This document shows positions 10,211 through 20,386 of a stretch of 26,857 nucleotides of DNA, in pieces. Where the stretch lies: NCBI RefSeq assembly GCF_001039355.2, contig NW_019776041.1, positions 29,591 to 56,447 of the forward strand, in the 5' to 3' direction. Under the pieces are notes generated by a model. It saw only the letters and a list, made by a program, of their open reading frames with translations. It had not been told where the DNA came from and searched no databases. Source of the DNA: Lingula anatina (lineage: Eukaryota; Brachiopoda; Lingulata; Lingulida; Lingulidae). Within the stretch, counting starts at the first letter, position 1, and the number at the start of each line of letters is the position of its first letter. Both the position numbers and the translations under genes were made by a program.

Positions 10211-10640
10211 GAAGAAAAAAAAATGATACATTAAAATGAACAAAAATTAAAAAGGGTATGCTATCTATTACATACAACCACAATAAGTATAAATCACTTT
10301 CATTTAAATTTACCGGTAGTTCTCAAATATATAAATGTATATAAGAAATTTTAAGAAATAATTATATTAATAATGCTGTTACACATGTTCACATATTCAG
10401 GATTTTTAGGTCAAAATAAAATGAATAGAGGAGTTTGATTAACATTATGGATTCAACTGTTGACATCACTACCAAATATACAAAGATCTTTGGGAAGGTT
10501 TTCAAGGTAGGAAACTTAACATAAATGTATGTCTACCCCCAGAGCAGCATGTGCACTATACATGTAGAACGGTTCATAGAATCTTACTACTTTAGTCACC
10601 AAGGCTGCCGTTTTTATTAAATGAAAAAAAAAAAAAAAAA
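10211..10640. other. AT-rich intergenic stretch
   Basis: No gene is seen. A poly(A) run lies at about 10623-10640. TTTATT at 10613-10618 reads AATAAA on the minus strand and could be a distant poly(A) signal for the UBE2Q-like gene, which would need a 1.8-kb 3' UTR; the support is weak. Confidence 0.4.
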
Positions 10641-10645
10641 ACCAT

Positions 10646-10868
10646 GCTTAGACCCCCTTTACACTGGATGGCGTCCTTTCTGCGTCCCGTAGTATGGCCC
10701 CGTTTGAGAGTAAAAAAAAAACAAAAAAAATTTACATTCCCACAACTGGCCAATCATTGAGCATTCATTCTGCATCCAAAACAATGTTTGTACCTCCTTT
10801 CTACGACCACAGCAATGCCAGTTTCATGGTAGCACAAAGTACGCTGTCCAGTGTAAGGGTGGTTTTAG
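10646..10868. mobile_element. MITE-like element, about 220 bp
   Basis: Imperfect terminal inverted repeats face each other. The left end is TTAGACCCCCTTTACACTGG (10647-10666). The reverse complement of the right end reads CTAAAACCACCCTTACACTG. The interior has no meaningful frame. The exact target duplication is unclear (possibly TTA or TTAG), so I do not assign a superfamily. Confidence 0.55.
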
Positions 10869-11822
10869 TAAAAACTTCCAGACCCTAATCTACTAACACA
10901 TATGCCACAATGTACGAAGTTTAAGCATTGTCATTTCCTGAACACAAACATTCCTTAATTCACTTGAGCAACTTATTAGTATACAGTAATTCCAATGCAA
11001 GACAGGTAGTTTTAACCATATGAATTTTGCCACAAGCTTTATACCACAGCAAATGTTCAGAATAAAGGACCCTGTCATGGTGTATATCACATGCACAACA
11101 TGACTGACAGTTACACCAGGCCTTTGTCTTTTATGTGCATCAGCCCTAATATAAGTCAGAAGAAACTTCTCTCAAGCAAGGTGCCAAGATCACCTTAAGT
11201 TAGTGACCTAAAAACAGTGTCATAACAAGTCCCAATGAAATGTTTTGATTTTTCACTAGTGTGACTGAATGCATCCTGGTGAATCCTTAAGATTCCTGGT
11301 GAGACATTCATAGTACTAACAAGTCATAATACATGCGTTGCATGTAAGCAAATTCGTTCATCTTTTACCAAAAGTAAACAGACTTTTTACTAGTTATCTG
11401 CAAAGATTCGGTTATCCTTTGATCAGATTGATTTAACAACAATGCATGAATGGGACCCACAGAGATGTTCTTGAACCTTTCATGAGTCCATTGGCGAGTC
11501 CATAGCAGGCCTTCTATATATGCTTTATGTGTACAAATGAAGCAGCTGACTCCCAATACTTGTTTAAAGGGATAACAACTCTTCATATGAGATCCAAAAT
11601 TCCACAATAAATATTTAATACATTGTAAACAACACAGAAGTATGATTAATTCCATTTTGCCACCAAAATGGCAGTCATCACAATTATTCTGAAATGTGTG
11701 CTTGCCATCAGACCACATGGACCTTCTTCGTAGATGGATATCCTCTGTAATTATCTTGTAAGTGATTATTACAAAAAAAAAAAAAAAANGGTATACAGAA
11801 ATCAGTTATCCGACTGAACAAA
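10869..11822. other. Gene-poor stretch with poly(A) tract and one N
   Basis: No supported gene. A minus-strand open frame at 11365-11718 (117 codons) has no recognisable domain. A poly(A) run at about 11773-11788 ends in the single unresolved base at 11789. Part of this may be the 3' UTR of the UBE2Q-like gene. Confidence 0.4.
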
Positions 11823-12241
11823 TAGGGCCGGTTTTCCCCAACCGCCACGCATAGGCCCTACTCTCTTTCAAAATTTTCTTTCTTTCCTCTGGAAATGGAC
11901 TTTTAACACGAACTTTTCTCTTCCCCATAGTGTACTAGCTAGACTTCTTCGCTGCTAAGCTGATGTAAGACTTATGACCTATTACCGCACACGTAATCGG
12001 CTTATAACTCATTAACTGTGCTCCGACCCCCTCATGGCAACGGCCCTTAGTAACAGAGGCGTGGCTTAGTTGTCAGCCTGACTGGGGCGCGTGCCGGTTG
12101 AAAAACTCATCAAAAGACACATTTTGCGATGCAAGTTCATAAAAATTATTACATCCAACGTTAGATACTTTTTTGATTAATATAAACACAAAAAAACTCA
12201 AAAACATGATTTTAAGCGTATTTAACCCTATCACCGGCCTT
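11823..12241. mobile_element. Possible DNA-transposon relic with short terminal repeats
   Basis: The left end TAGGGCCGGTTTT and the reverse complement of the right end, TAAGGCCGGTGATAGGG, share TARGGCCGGT as an inverted pair. The stretch is CG-richer than its surroundings. On the minus strand a 40-codon frame (11928-11806) starts MGKRKVRVKSPFPEERKK, a basic, coding-looking N-terminus that runs across the left end. It may be a fragment of a DNA-binding transposon protein, but I cannot place it. Confidence 0.3.
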
Positions 12242-12394
12242 AAAAACAATTATAGCCCAACGTAAAGCCCATTGCTTGACCACAAGCTGGACACCCTGGG
12301 TTACCACTTGCTATTCAAATACATGACAGAAGCTTCAGTTCAGCAGAGAGATACAGATCTGCGTGAAGGGTCCAAGTCCACCGAAATCTGAGCA

Positions 12395-15300
12395 TTACTG
12401 CCAACCATACTTTTGTACCATTCTTTGGAATGCAAACTTTGCTTCTTCCTCTGTGTAGGCGTTGTCGGGTCTGGCATCAAGACGAGTGTTACCATCACTC
12501 ATAATCTCTGTGCGGATCTGCACTAAAATACCCTAGAGCAGAATGGCAAAGGACTGGTAAGTTTATTTCGGCAAAAGACATTTTAGTGTTACAGTCTATT
12601 TCTATTGGGGACGGGATTTTTCAATGGTTTTCATAGATAAATTCTCTTAAATGACCATCACATTAGATATAATGCTACCTGTCAAACATTCAAATTTATC
12701 AACAATGCTTGAATATGCCATAAAGATGGAACACACAGTCTCTTGAATGCTAGAAATTTTCTTCAATTGCCACAAAAACCATAACCATTGCTTTTATCTT
12801 CCACATTCATATTGTAAAAGCTACTGATATATAATTGGATTTTAGACTTTAAATAAATATTATTATTGCTGCTTAGAAATTATGCAATTGTGATAACAAA
12901 AATTCTATGTAGATCTACATTACATACAACAAAAAAGTATGCATAACTTTCATTCAGTTTTGTTCCCAGTGTTAAATTTCTTTTCTCAAAAGAAATTGAA
13001 TGTGAATGTGTTAAGTGTACCTCAATGTCATTTGTTGGTCTCCAACCTGACTTTGTTAACAACTCCATACATATACTTCCTCCAATTGTTACATGACCTA
13101 GAATTGAGAAGAACACTTGCCCCCTCATTATTGCATTATGTAACTGCTGCTAAGAAAAGCAGGTTTTAAGTAAATAAAGCTGCTTAAATAAAATAAAGCT
13201 GCTTGAATTCCCAAAGCTGTCAGGATTGCTTTTTTTTCTAAAGAGTTTCAAGGACAATATGGGCATGCACATATATAGTTAAACCTTCTTTATTTTAAGT
13301 AAAATAAAATATCATTATTGTTATTTGGAAAAGGAGGAGGGGGGGTTTAATTATTTAAGTTAACAGATCAACCTACACTTGACTGCTTACCTGTAAGAAA
13401 TTTAAATCTTGGTCTTGTTACTCTAACAAAAGGTGGATGCATGGGAAACTCCTGGGGGAACTTCATTTCTAAATATACCACAGGCTGGAATTAATAAGGC
13501 ACTATTACAACATAACACCTCTAGCATCAGATTAGCTGCAACTAACGAGACATTTCTGTTCAAAAGACCTCTCAACAAGAAATATTTGTTCATTATAGAA
13601 ATCCTTATTTCTGTACTAATTTGTCTATTCTTACATGTATAAACAAAGAATGGCAGATTTAACTTATTTTACCCTGGTGACCAGAGCTATTATAGTAGAG
13701 CTTATTTTACTTCAAGTGTGATGTTTCCTTGGGCGAGTTAAGCTGCTGATCTTAGCACCTACTTAACATTACGAATATTGCTCTAACATGTCAACTCACC
13801 TCTCTGTTGTATTGTTTTGCAAAGTTTTCTAAATCCTTTCCAAGTCTTGTGTCCTTAGGGAAATCTGTAAGTTTCACGTCCTAAAGCAAAAATATCTCAA
13901 CTTACTGGTAATGTCAGAGGCAACAGATATAAAAAAGCTAATTCAGACAATGAACGAGATTTTTTGGCACTGCCAAGACAAACATTTGCAAACTGCACAA
14001 AACTGAATTTTCATTTGATTTCAATCAAACAAACATACTTTCTGACATAAACCATTTTCTTTAAAACTTCTAAGTCAGCTATTACAAGTTTTACTGTCTA
14101 GCAAATTTTTTTTCTGGAAGCGTTTTTTTTTTCCTGATTTAGTTTATTTTAATTTAAAGAGAATTACTGCACCCAAATGAATAAATTGTCCCCTCTTGGT
14201 TCTCCTACCACACCAAACTTTCCATTTGCATCTTTCATATTTTTCAGATCTGAAAATAAAACATATAAAAGTCTGTGTTTGAGAATTATGAGGAAAAAAA
14301 AATTGCAATAAACATACATTTACTGCAGCTTTTAAGATATTCAAAAGTTGTCATCTTATCTATATCAAGTAAAACAAAAGCAGATATTGAGCTGGACATC
14401 TTAGGCTGTATTCCCAGAGCTTTTAGATCGATCTATCCCCGCAGGGAGTCTCACTAGATTACTGTCAGATAATCCGGCTTAAATGTCCGTCCAGCCTACT
14501 ACAAGCTGTAAGGGGGTAATTAACTTTCGTGTCCGCTTGGCTGACAGCTATTTAGCGTGAAAACCCAAGGAAGTTAGGTCGATCTAAAGTAGATCAATCT
14601 AATCTCTGGAAATGGGGTCTTAATGTTACTACAGCATTAAACTTTCCTACCTACATCCCTCAGTGATAGACGAGACTTAAAAATTCAAACCTCTCTCTTT
14701 ATCCAGAGATTTTAACCACTGAATATCAAAAATCTTAATTCACTCAATTAAAAAAAAAATTCTGACTCCAACCAAACTTATCCTTCATCATTTTCGGATA
14801 AAAAGTAATTAAAACTTTAGATAAACTCGATAATTTCTTTCTTCTAATTTTGGCAGAAAGTATTACAGTAATTTCTATACCTATTCAATAGGGGAGAAGT
14901 TCTGAATTGTACATTTCTAAGGTCATAATTTCTTATAACTGGAACATTGCTATTGCATGGTTGCAAAAAATTCAAATGCAGGGTACTCTCTAGTTCTATT
15001 CTATGTAGTCAAAGAAACACAGGTGTCATATAGAGATACAAGTTTGTGATTATTAACTGTTCATATTGGCAAAAAAATGAATTTTCTTGGGGTAAACAGC
15101 AATTTTCCCATACTTACCAATGGTTAATGAATCCATTTCTACATTCAAAGTTAGTCCCTGTTTTTTCTCAAAAGTTTTTTTTTTTTTTGGTAATAATCTC
15201 TTAAGAGATAATTACAGAGTATAGCCATCCATGGAGGTCACGTGACCCAATGGCAAGCACAGATTTAAGAATAAATGCTATAACGGCTGTTTTTTTGTGG

Positions 15301-18300
15301 TAGAATAGAATATATTATATTATATAGAATCTATTGTATTTCTATTTATTTGAAATATAGATCTCATACAAAGAGTTGTTATCCCTTTTAATTATGCACA
15401 TGAAAGTCTGGTAATTTTTGCCCATTGAAAAGATACATGTACTGTATATCATTATCCAATACCTTTGACTAGTCTGTGTACTGCTACTGGGTTTCCCTGG
15501 CCCATAAATTGTCTGTCTAATTCATCTTCTTCATCACTAAATCAAATAAAGATAGCATAAAGATCACTGGACAGAATTTAAATCACCAAATTTAAATGGA
15601 ATATCTTAACATGAAAGTTGAGTATATAAAATGCACCTTATAAAGTGATAATGATTTTGAAACTTTCATGGAGCAGTTATACATTACTAGCAGTTGTAAA
15701 CTTGTGATGGTTGTACTAAGTGAAGTACTGGCTCACAATGCATTTTGCATTATCACAAGTCAAACTGCTCTATTTTCACATATGTCAACAATGTCAATTC
15801 GTTCAATCAGGTCCAATATTGGGAACAGTTAGAAGCCATTAAATTATCTCAGTGACAGCTAAAAGAGTATAAGGCTGTATTCCCAGAGCTTTTAGATCAA
15901 TCTATCCCCGCGGGGAGTCTCACTAGATTACTGTCAGAAAATCCGGCATAAATGTCCGTCCCGCCTACTACAAGCTGTAATGGGGTAATTATCTTTCGGG
16001 TCTGCTCGGCTGACAGCTATTTAGCGTGAACCCCCAGGAAGTTAGGTCGATCTAAAGTAGATCGATCTAATCTCTGGAAATGGGGTCTAACACTAGACAA
16101 GGGCAGCTAGACTGGATTTTGAATGCATTTTTTGAAACTATGTTCAACCCCTCAAACATATTCACTAACAAAGAAAATAGATTGAAATGCAGACCTCAAA
16201 TTACTTCACCCCCCAAAAAATTAATTAATTAATTAATTAATTAATAAAATATACATCATGCACCTTAATGTGACTTTGTTTGCTGCACTTGCTTCTCCTT
16301 GACAGGCATCAATGTCATCATCTTCGTAATAATTGTCATCGATATCTTCTTCATACTCGTCTTCATCTTCCATATTTTCATCATCTGCACCCCCAACCGA
16401 CTGAAAAGAGGCAATAAATGATTTTTCACAATTTTAATAATACAAGAGCTTTAAAACCACTGCACCAGGAATAAAATTACACACGCTATTGATAATTTAA
16501 AAGTGCACATGGGACGAATTACATTTGAAATGCTTCCAGCCTCAAATTATGGCACATAACACCTCTACAGGGGAGATTAACACCTGATCAACACTGTTTA
16601 ATAGTTATGAAATGTTTAGAAAACGGGAGTGATTTTTTGAGGCATGTTTTCAAGTATGGTACTCCCAAAATTGTGCTGATTAAAATTATAGTGAACTTAC
16701 TGGCTGCAGTTTCTTCTTTGTGTAATTCAAAACTTCCTCCACAGTGTGCTGTTTGCATCCAGACAGATAATCTGTGACCTCTCCCAGCATTTGAATAGTA
16801 TCTTCTTGATCACTCCATATAAACTGAAATTTAACAAAAAAAAAAAAAATATTTCAGTTTTATAGTTACATTTCAACTTTACAAGATATATAGCACCTCA
16901 ATATGAACAAGTTCTACTTTCCCTGAGGCTGTCTTTTCTTGCAAACTGACTTCCATAAAAGAAAACTTCTGTTGAATTACTGGCACTCTAACTGTGCAAA
17001 TATTTAATATACATGTAGCTTTAGAAACTAAATAATATAATGGGAACCATATGGTTTCTTGTGCTCTTTGCAATATATAAAACATATACTGAATGTATAT
17101 ATAAAATATTTATAAAGATAAAGTTAAAATGAGAGTAAGTTAAAAATATGCCTTTAAAAAATTGTATACGAGTTCAGGGTATATAATGCAAAAAGCTTTT
17201 TTGGATGTTCTCTAGAGATTTGGATTGCTGCACGACAATTCTAGCATGCTATAGTTGGCAAACATACTCCTAAATAAAGTCTGAATGCTGCTTTTGGAAA
17301 AAGCTTTTTCCACATGCATGTCTCTTTTAAGATTAGAACTGATATGATCCCCATGGAGTTTGCCATGTGTCCCAAAAATTGTGAAAGCCTTTTCTAAAGG
17401 GACATACAGAGCAATTTTAGTGAAAAATGCTACACAAAAACAGCACTTTCACAACATCAAACACTCCAAATAAACCTGATCTATTTCAAATTCAATGTCT
17501 AGTAAGCGCCTAGTATGTAGAAATAAATATCTAAAAATTGCATAAATTTACATTCCACTATTGTAACATATCTTGCATGGCACATGACTCAGATACTAGC
17601 ATATGAATTAAAAGTTGGGAGCAGTGTAAGAAAACTGCTCAACCTACTTCCCATCGGTGAAGGCCAAGCGAGCAGGCATACCACATGACTGCCCTAATTT
17701 AACAAGTCATTGCAGTAGTCAGTTCGAAGAAATACTTTTAAGCACAGAAGAGAGAGAAAAAGAAGAGAGCACAACACAAAACATGCACAAATAAAATTCA
17801 GTTTATAACAGAGAGGGCAATGGCATGTCAACAGAGGTAAATGTGATGTTAAATATATGGAGACCTTGCAGTAAGACAACATCAAATGATATTACAGCTA
17901 CACTGGCTTGTTCTGGTAAGGTAGCCCTGATAGTATTAGTAGTAAAAGGTGCACATGCATAAAATGGCCAAAAACCGAAGTTAAAAATCGTGTTTTGATG
18001 AATAATATACACATCTAGTGGTGATGATTATTTAAGATACATAATTTTAGACATTGTTTGTATATCATCTCAACAACTATGGTAGCACTCCCCCTCGGTT
18101 TGTATTCCTCTTGAAGAGCTTTGGAATGTATCAATATAAAATTGTATTCAATCATTACCCATACCCTTTATTACAGATATACAATGTTGCAGTGCCAGTT
18201 TTCATACATGAATCAAAATTTAACACAAATGTTATATTTCATACTTATAAAAAGATGGGCTTATTCATAACATTTTATGATAAAATAACAACCGACTGTA

Positions 18301-19322
18301 CTTGTTTTGAAAGGTGAGTTGGTCAGCTTCACCTTAACTAAAGCCAGTATCAGGGCAGACAGCTGACTACTAGCCAGACAGGTGTTAGCATGCTATTTCT
18401 AACTAGTATCTATCTTCTTATAGTTACATACATGATTGCCATGTTGGGTCCTGTTCCACCTTGAAATTAGATAGCTTTCTGTACAGTTTATATGCTGTAT
18501 ACATTTTCTGTAAAAAAAGACTGTACTTGGCCACACAGAAAGCTGACCTAGCTGTCTGAAGGTCCCAGCTGTTAACCAGGAACCTCCTGACTGTGTGAAA
18601 GTACCTAATAAGTCAATCTTGCTTGTTTATATTCTTGGACAATATTGAAGGGGTGGATCTTATCCCCAAACCCACTGTGATACTAATGATGTTGGTGACA
18701 TGAATTATTGTAATAAAAAGCTTTATTTTCTGTTCTAAAGTCTGTCTCTATGTAGTTGAGTACGTGTCATAAACAACCAGAGTCTTCCATCTAGATAAAA
18801 AAAAAAAACACTTTGTAGTGTAAAACTAACATTTACAGGATTCTAATCCCAAATCACATAGCAGAATTCTTTCAGCACAGATCTGCTTCGTTTTGATTGA
18901 GCATTTTTTTTAATATAGAGGGTAGGTTTCTTGTCTGGTGCAGCATATAAGGGTGAATTTAACATGCAAATATTGAAAACGAAAGTACAACTACCTATGT
19001 CATGTGAAGCAATATTATACACCTGATAGCAAGTAACTAGTGACCAAAACTGGCACTGTAAGAATAATGGATGCTGCGTGGCTCTTTCAGGAGCCTACGT
19101 TGAACCAAATAAACTGAAGGAAGACTAAAATAAATACATTTTCTGCTTTATAAAAATGCTTACCCAATTTTTCTTTTCTCTTCCTGGGCACGTCAAGTAG
19201 AATGTTACAGATTTTACTTTAAAGTATAAACGTTCGTCTTTTTCGTCCGTCTGTGTGAGTTCATATCCATCGTTTAACCTTATCCAGGCTTCAGCGTCTT
19301 CTTTGAAACTATTAAAATCCAT
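12395..19322 (-). CDS. UBE2Q-like ubiquitin-conjugating enzyme E2, complete, nine exons
   Basis: Exons in transcription order: 19322-19164, 16823-16701, 16400-16264, 15536-15463, 14249-14173, 13880-13800, 13484-13391, 13097-13021 and 12532-12395. All have GT/AG borders and the phases close to 319 residues ending in TAA. Residues 1-94 form an N-terminal domain, possibly a divergent RWD-like fold. Residues 95-147 are a highly acidic D/E/Y linker. The rest is a UBC core: LKNMKDANGKF, then the FPMHPPFVRV block, then GGSICMELLTKSGW with the catalytic Cys at residue 258, ending MVQKYGWQ. The canonical HPN motif upstream of the Cys is absent and GGHVTIGG stands there, as expected for the UBE2Q family. 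Such enzymes accept ubiquitin from E1 as a thioester and pass it on with an E3; human UBE2Q members are known for non-canonical transfer. It differs from vertebrate UBE2Q1/Q2 in length and linker, so I give no gene symbol. Confidence 0.92.
12533..13020 (-). other. Last intron of the UBE2Q-like gene
   Basis: Donor GTACAC follows the catalytic-Cys exon, and the acceptor TCTAG precedes the terminal exon. It is AT-rich, with no repeat or nested gene seen. The smaller introns 13098-13390, 13485-13799 and 13881-14172 are likewise plain. Confidence 0.8.
14404..14619. mobile_element. Harbinger-type MITE, copy 1 (TTA target duplication)
   Basis: A 216-bp element in intron 4 of the UBE2Q-like gene, flanked by TTA on both sides (14401-14403 and 14620-14622). 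Its ends are imperfect inverted repeats of about 30 bp. The left begins GGCTGTATTCCCAGAGCTTT and the right, reverse-complemented, begins GACCCCATTTCCAGAGATTA; both lead into TAGATCRATCTA. It has no coding capacity. The 3-bp TWA target duplication is the PIF/Harbinger signature. Confidence 0.88.
14623..15462 (-). other. Remainder of intron 4 of the UBE2Q-like gene
   Basis: AT-rich intron. It holds a T-run at about 15175-15188 and a short TATAT-rich patch near 15307-15325. No gene or further element is recognised. Confidence 0.7.
15873..16087. mobile_element. Harbinger-type MITE, copy 2 (TAA target duplication)
   Basis: The second copy of the element at 14404-14619, in the same orientation and about 90% identical by eye. 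It lies in intron 3 of the UBE2Q-like gene and is flanked by TAA at 15870-15872 and 16088-16090. The two copies have different but family-consistent target duplications, so they arose from separate insertions, not from segmental duplication of the intron. Confidence 0.9.
16221..16245. repeat. (TTAA)n microsatellite
   Basis: Six TTAA units in a row, within intron 3 of the UBE2Q-like gene and close to the donor of the acidic-linker exon. Confidence 0.9.
16824..19163 (-). other. Large first intron of the UBE2Q-like gene
   Basis: The 2.3-kb intron has donor GTAAGC after TGG at 19164 and acceptor TTTCAG before 16823. Several short open frames occur (for example 17694-17885 and 18054-18317), but none has a motif or splice context worth annotating. 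I recognise no mobile element. Confidence 0.75.
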
Positions 19323-19399
19323 TGTGAGTCCTTTTTTGAAAATCAGACTGCTGGTCTTGCACACGAAGTGGACCTCCTGCGTTTTGGCTTCACTAACCT

Positions 19400-19475
19400 A
19401 ATGGACGCATGCGCGAGGATTATTAGCCAATCGCGCATTCGCATCTTATGTCGTTGCGGTCTTATTCAAAAGGTA
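19400..19475. promoter_or_regulatory. Bidirectional promoter with NRF-1-like and CCAAT motifs
   Basis: Between the divergent UBE2Q-like and PIGM genes lies a small CG-richer patch. It has CGCATGCGC (19406-19414, matching the NRF-1 palindrome core) and CCAAT (19427-19431). An AAAG|GTAAAA donor at 19472/19473 could end a 5' UTR exon of PIGM that joins the acceptor at 20381. The UBE2Q-like start codon is only about 80-110 bp away on the other strand. Confidence 0.55.
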
Positions 19476-20381
19476 AAAGCATGAGATGTGGGTGTGCCTT
19501 ATGTTGATATTTCTAAAATTTAAAGGTGCGCCTGATTTGGTCTTAAATTGCATTTTCAGATCACAAACAATCTTACATGGTCTTAAACCACGAGTATGAC
19601 CATTACTGGACTCACTTCCAATTTTAAAACTTAAAAGTTGTTATGCATTTGTCTCCCCTCACATGTTATCGAGCAGGGCTAATCCTTGAGACTGAATGTT
19701 GTGAGCAGAGGTGTCCTCCATTGTGAGGGGAGGTATCCCCCATCGTGAGAGGAGGAAATTGCTTGACCATTCAAGTAGATGTTAGATCATTTTTGATCTT
19801 AAAAGCAGATTCAGTACATTTTAAAGCTATTGCTGTAATGGTTAAGAACGTGTAAGATCATTTGACATATTATCTAAAATTGCACTTTAAGATCAAATCA
19901 AGCGAACTAATGATGACATAGTGCGATCTTAATTGAAGTAGCGCGTGTCTACTAGTTGATATTGGCAGTTCTTTTAAGATCAAAGATGTCCAGTATGCAA
20001 GTGAGGTCGAATTTCTTGTCTTCGGCACTATGCTTAGTACATTTTACATAAAAGAAAAAGAAATGTAAGGATATAAAAAGTTCCCTTTTAATACATTCTA
20101 TGTACCAGCAAACAGCCATTATATTCAGCTAAAATATTAAAATGTACAGGAAATATTGATTTCTGTATCAACCTCTTGAAATACATGTTACATGTCTGTT
20201 AAGAGTGTGTTTAAGACATTAAGTGAAGTAAATTACTAGTAAACATTAAACATATGAGTTAGAATTAAAAATTATTGAAACATACATGTACTGCTCACCC
20301 AATGAGAACAAACTCCCCTGAATGTTCTGTGATAATATACAGGTAATTACAGTAAATGCATTATCATTTATGCTTTTGCAG
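19476..20381 (+). other. Probable 5' UTR intron of PIGM
   Basis: The PIGM start codon lies 6 nt after a TGCTTTTGCAG acceptor, so an untranslated first exon is likely upstream. Inside this stretch a roughly 24-bp imperfect tandem (GAGGTGTCCTCCATTGTGAG, then AGGTATCCCCCATCGTGAG) occurs at about 19707-19754. GATCTTA/TTAAGATC words recur between 19790 and 19985. No coding sequence is seen. Confidence 0.5.
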
Positions 20382-20386
20382 GTAGC

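Noticed and set aside
11365-11718. 117-codon minus-strand open frame
   Set aside because: It starts beside a poly(A)/N tract, has no recognisable motif, and could lie in the 3' UTR of the UBE2Q-like gene.
14404-16087. Segmental duplication of the intron as explanation for the two 215-bp copies
   Set aside because: Similarity stops exactly at the TWA duplications, which differ between copies (TTA and TAA), so transposition explains it.
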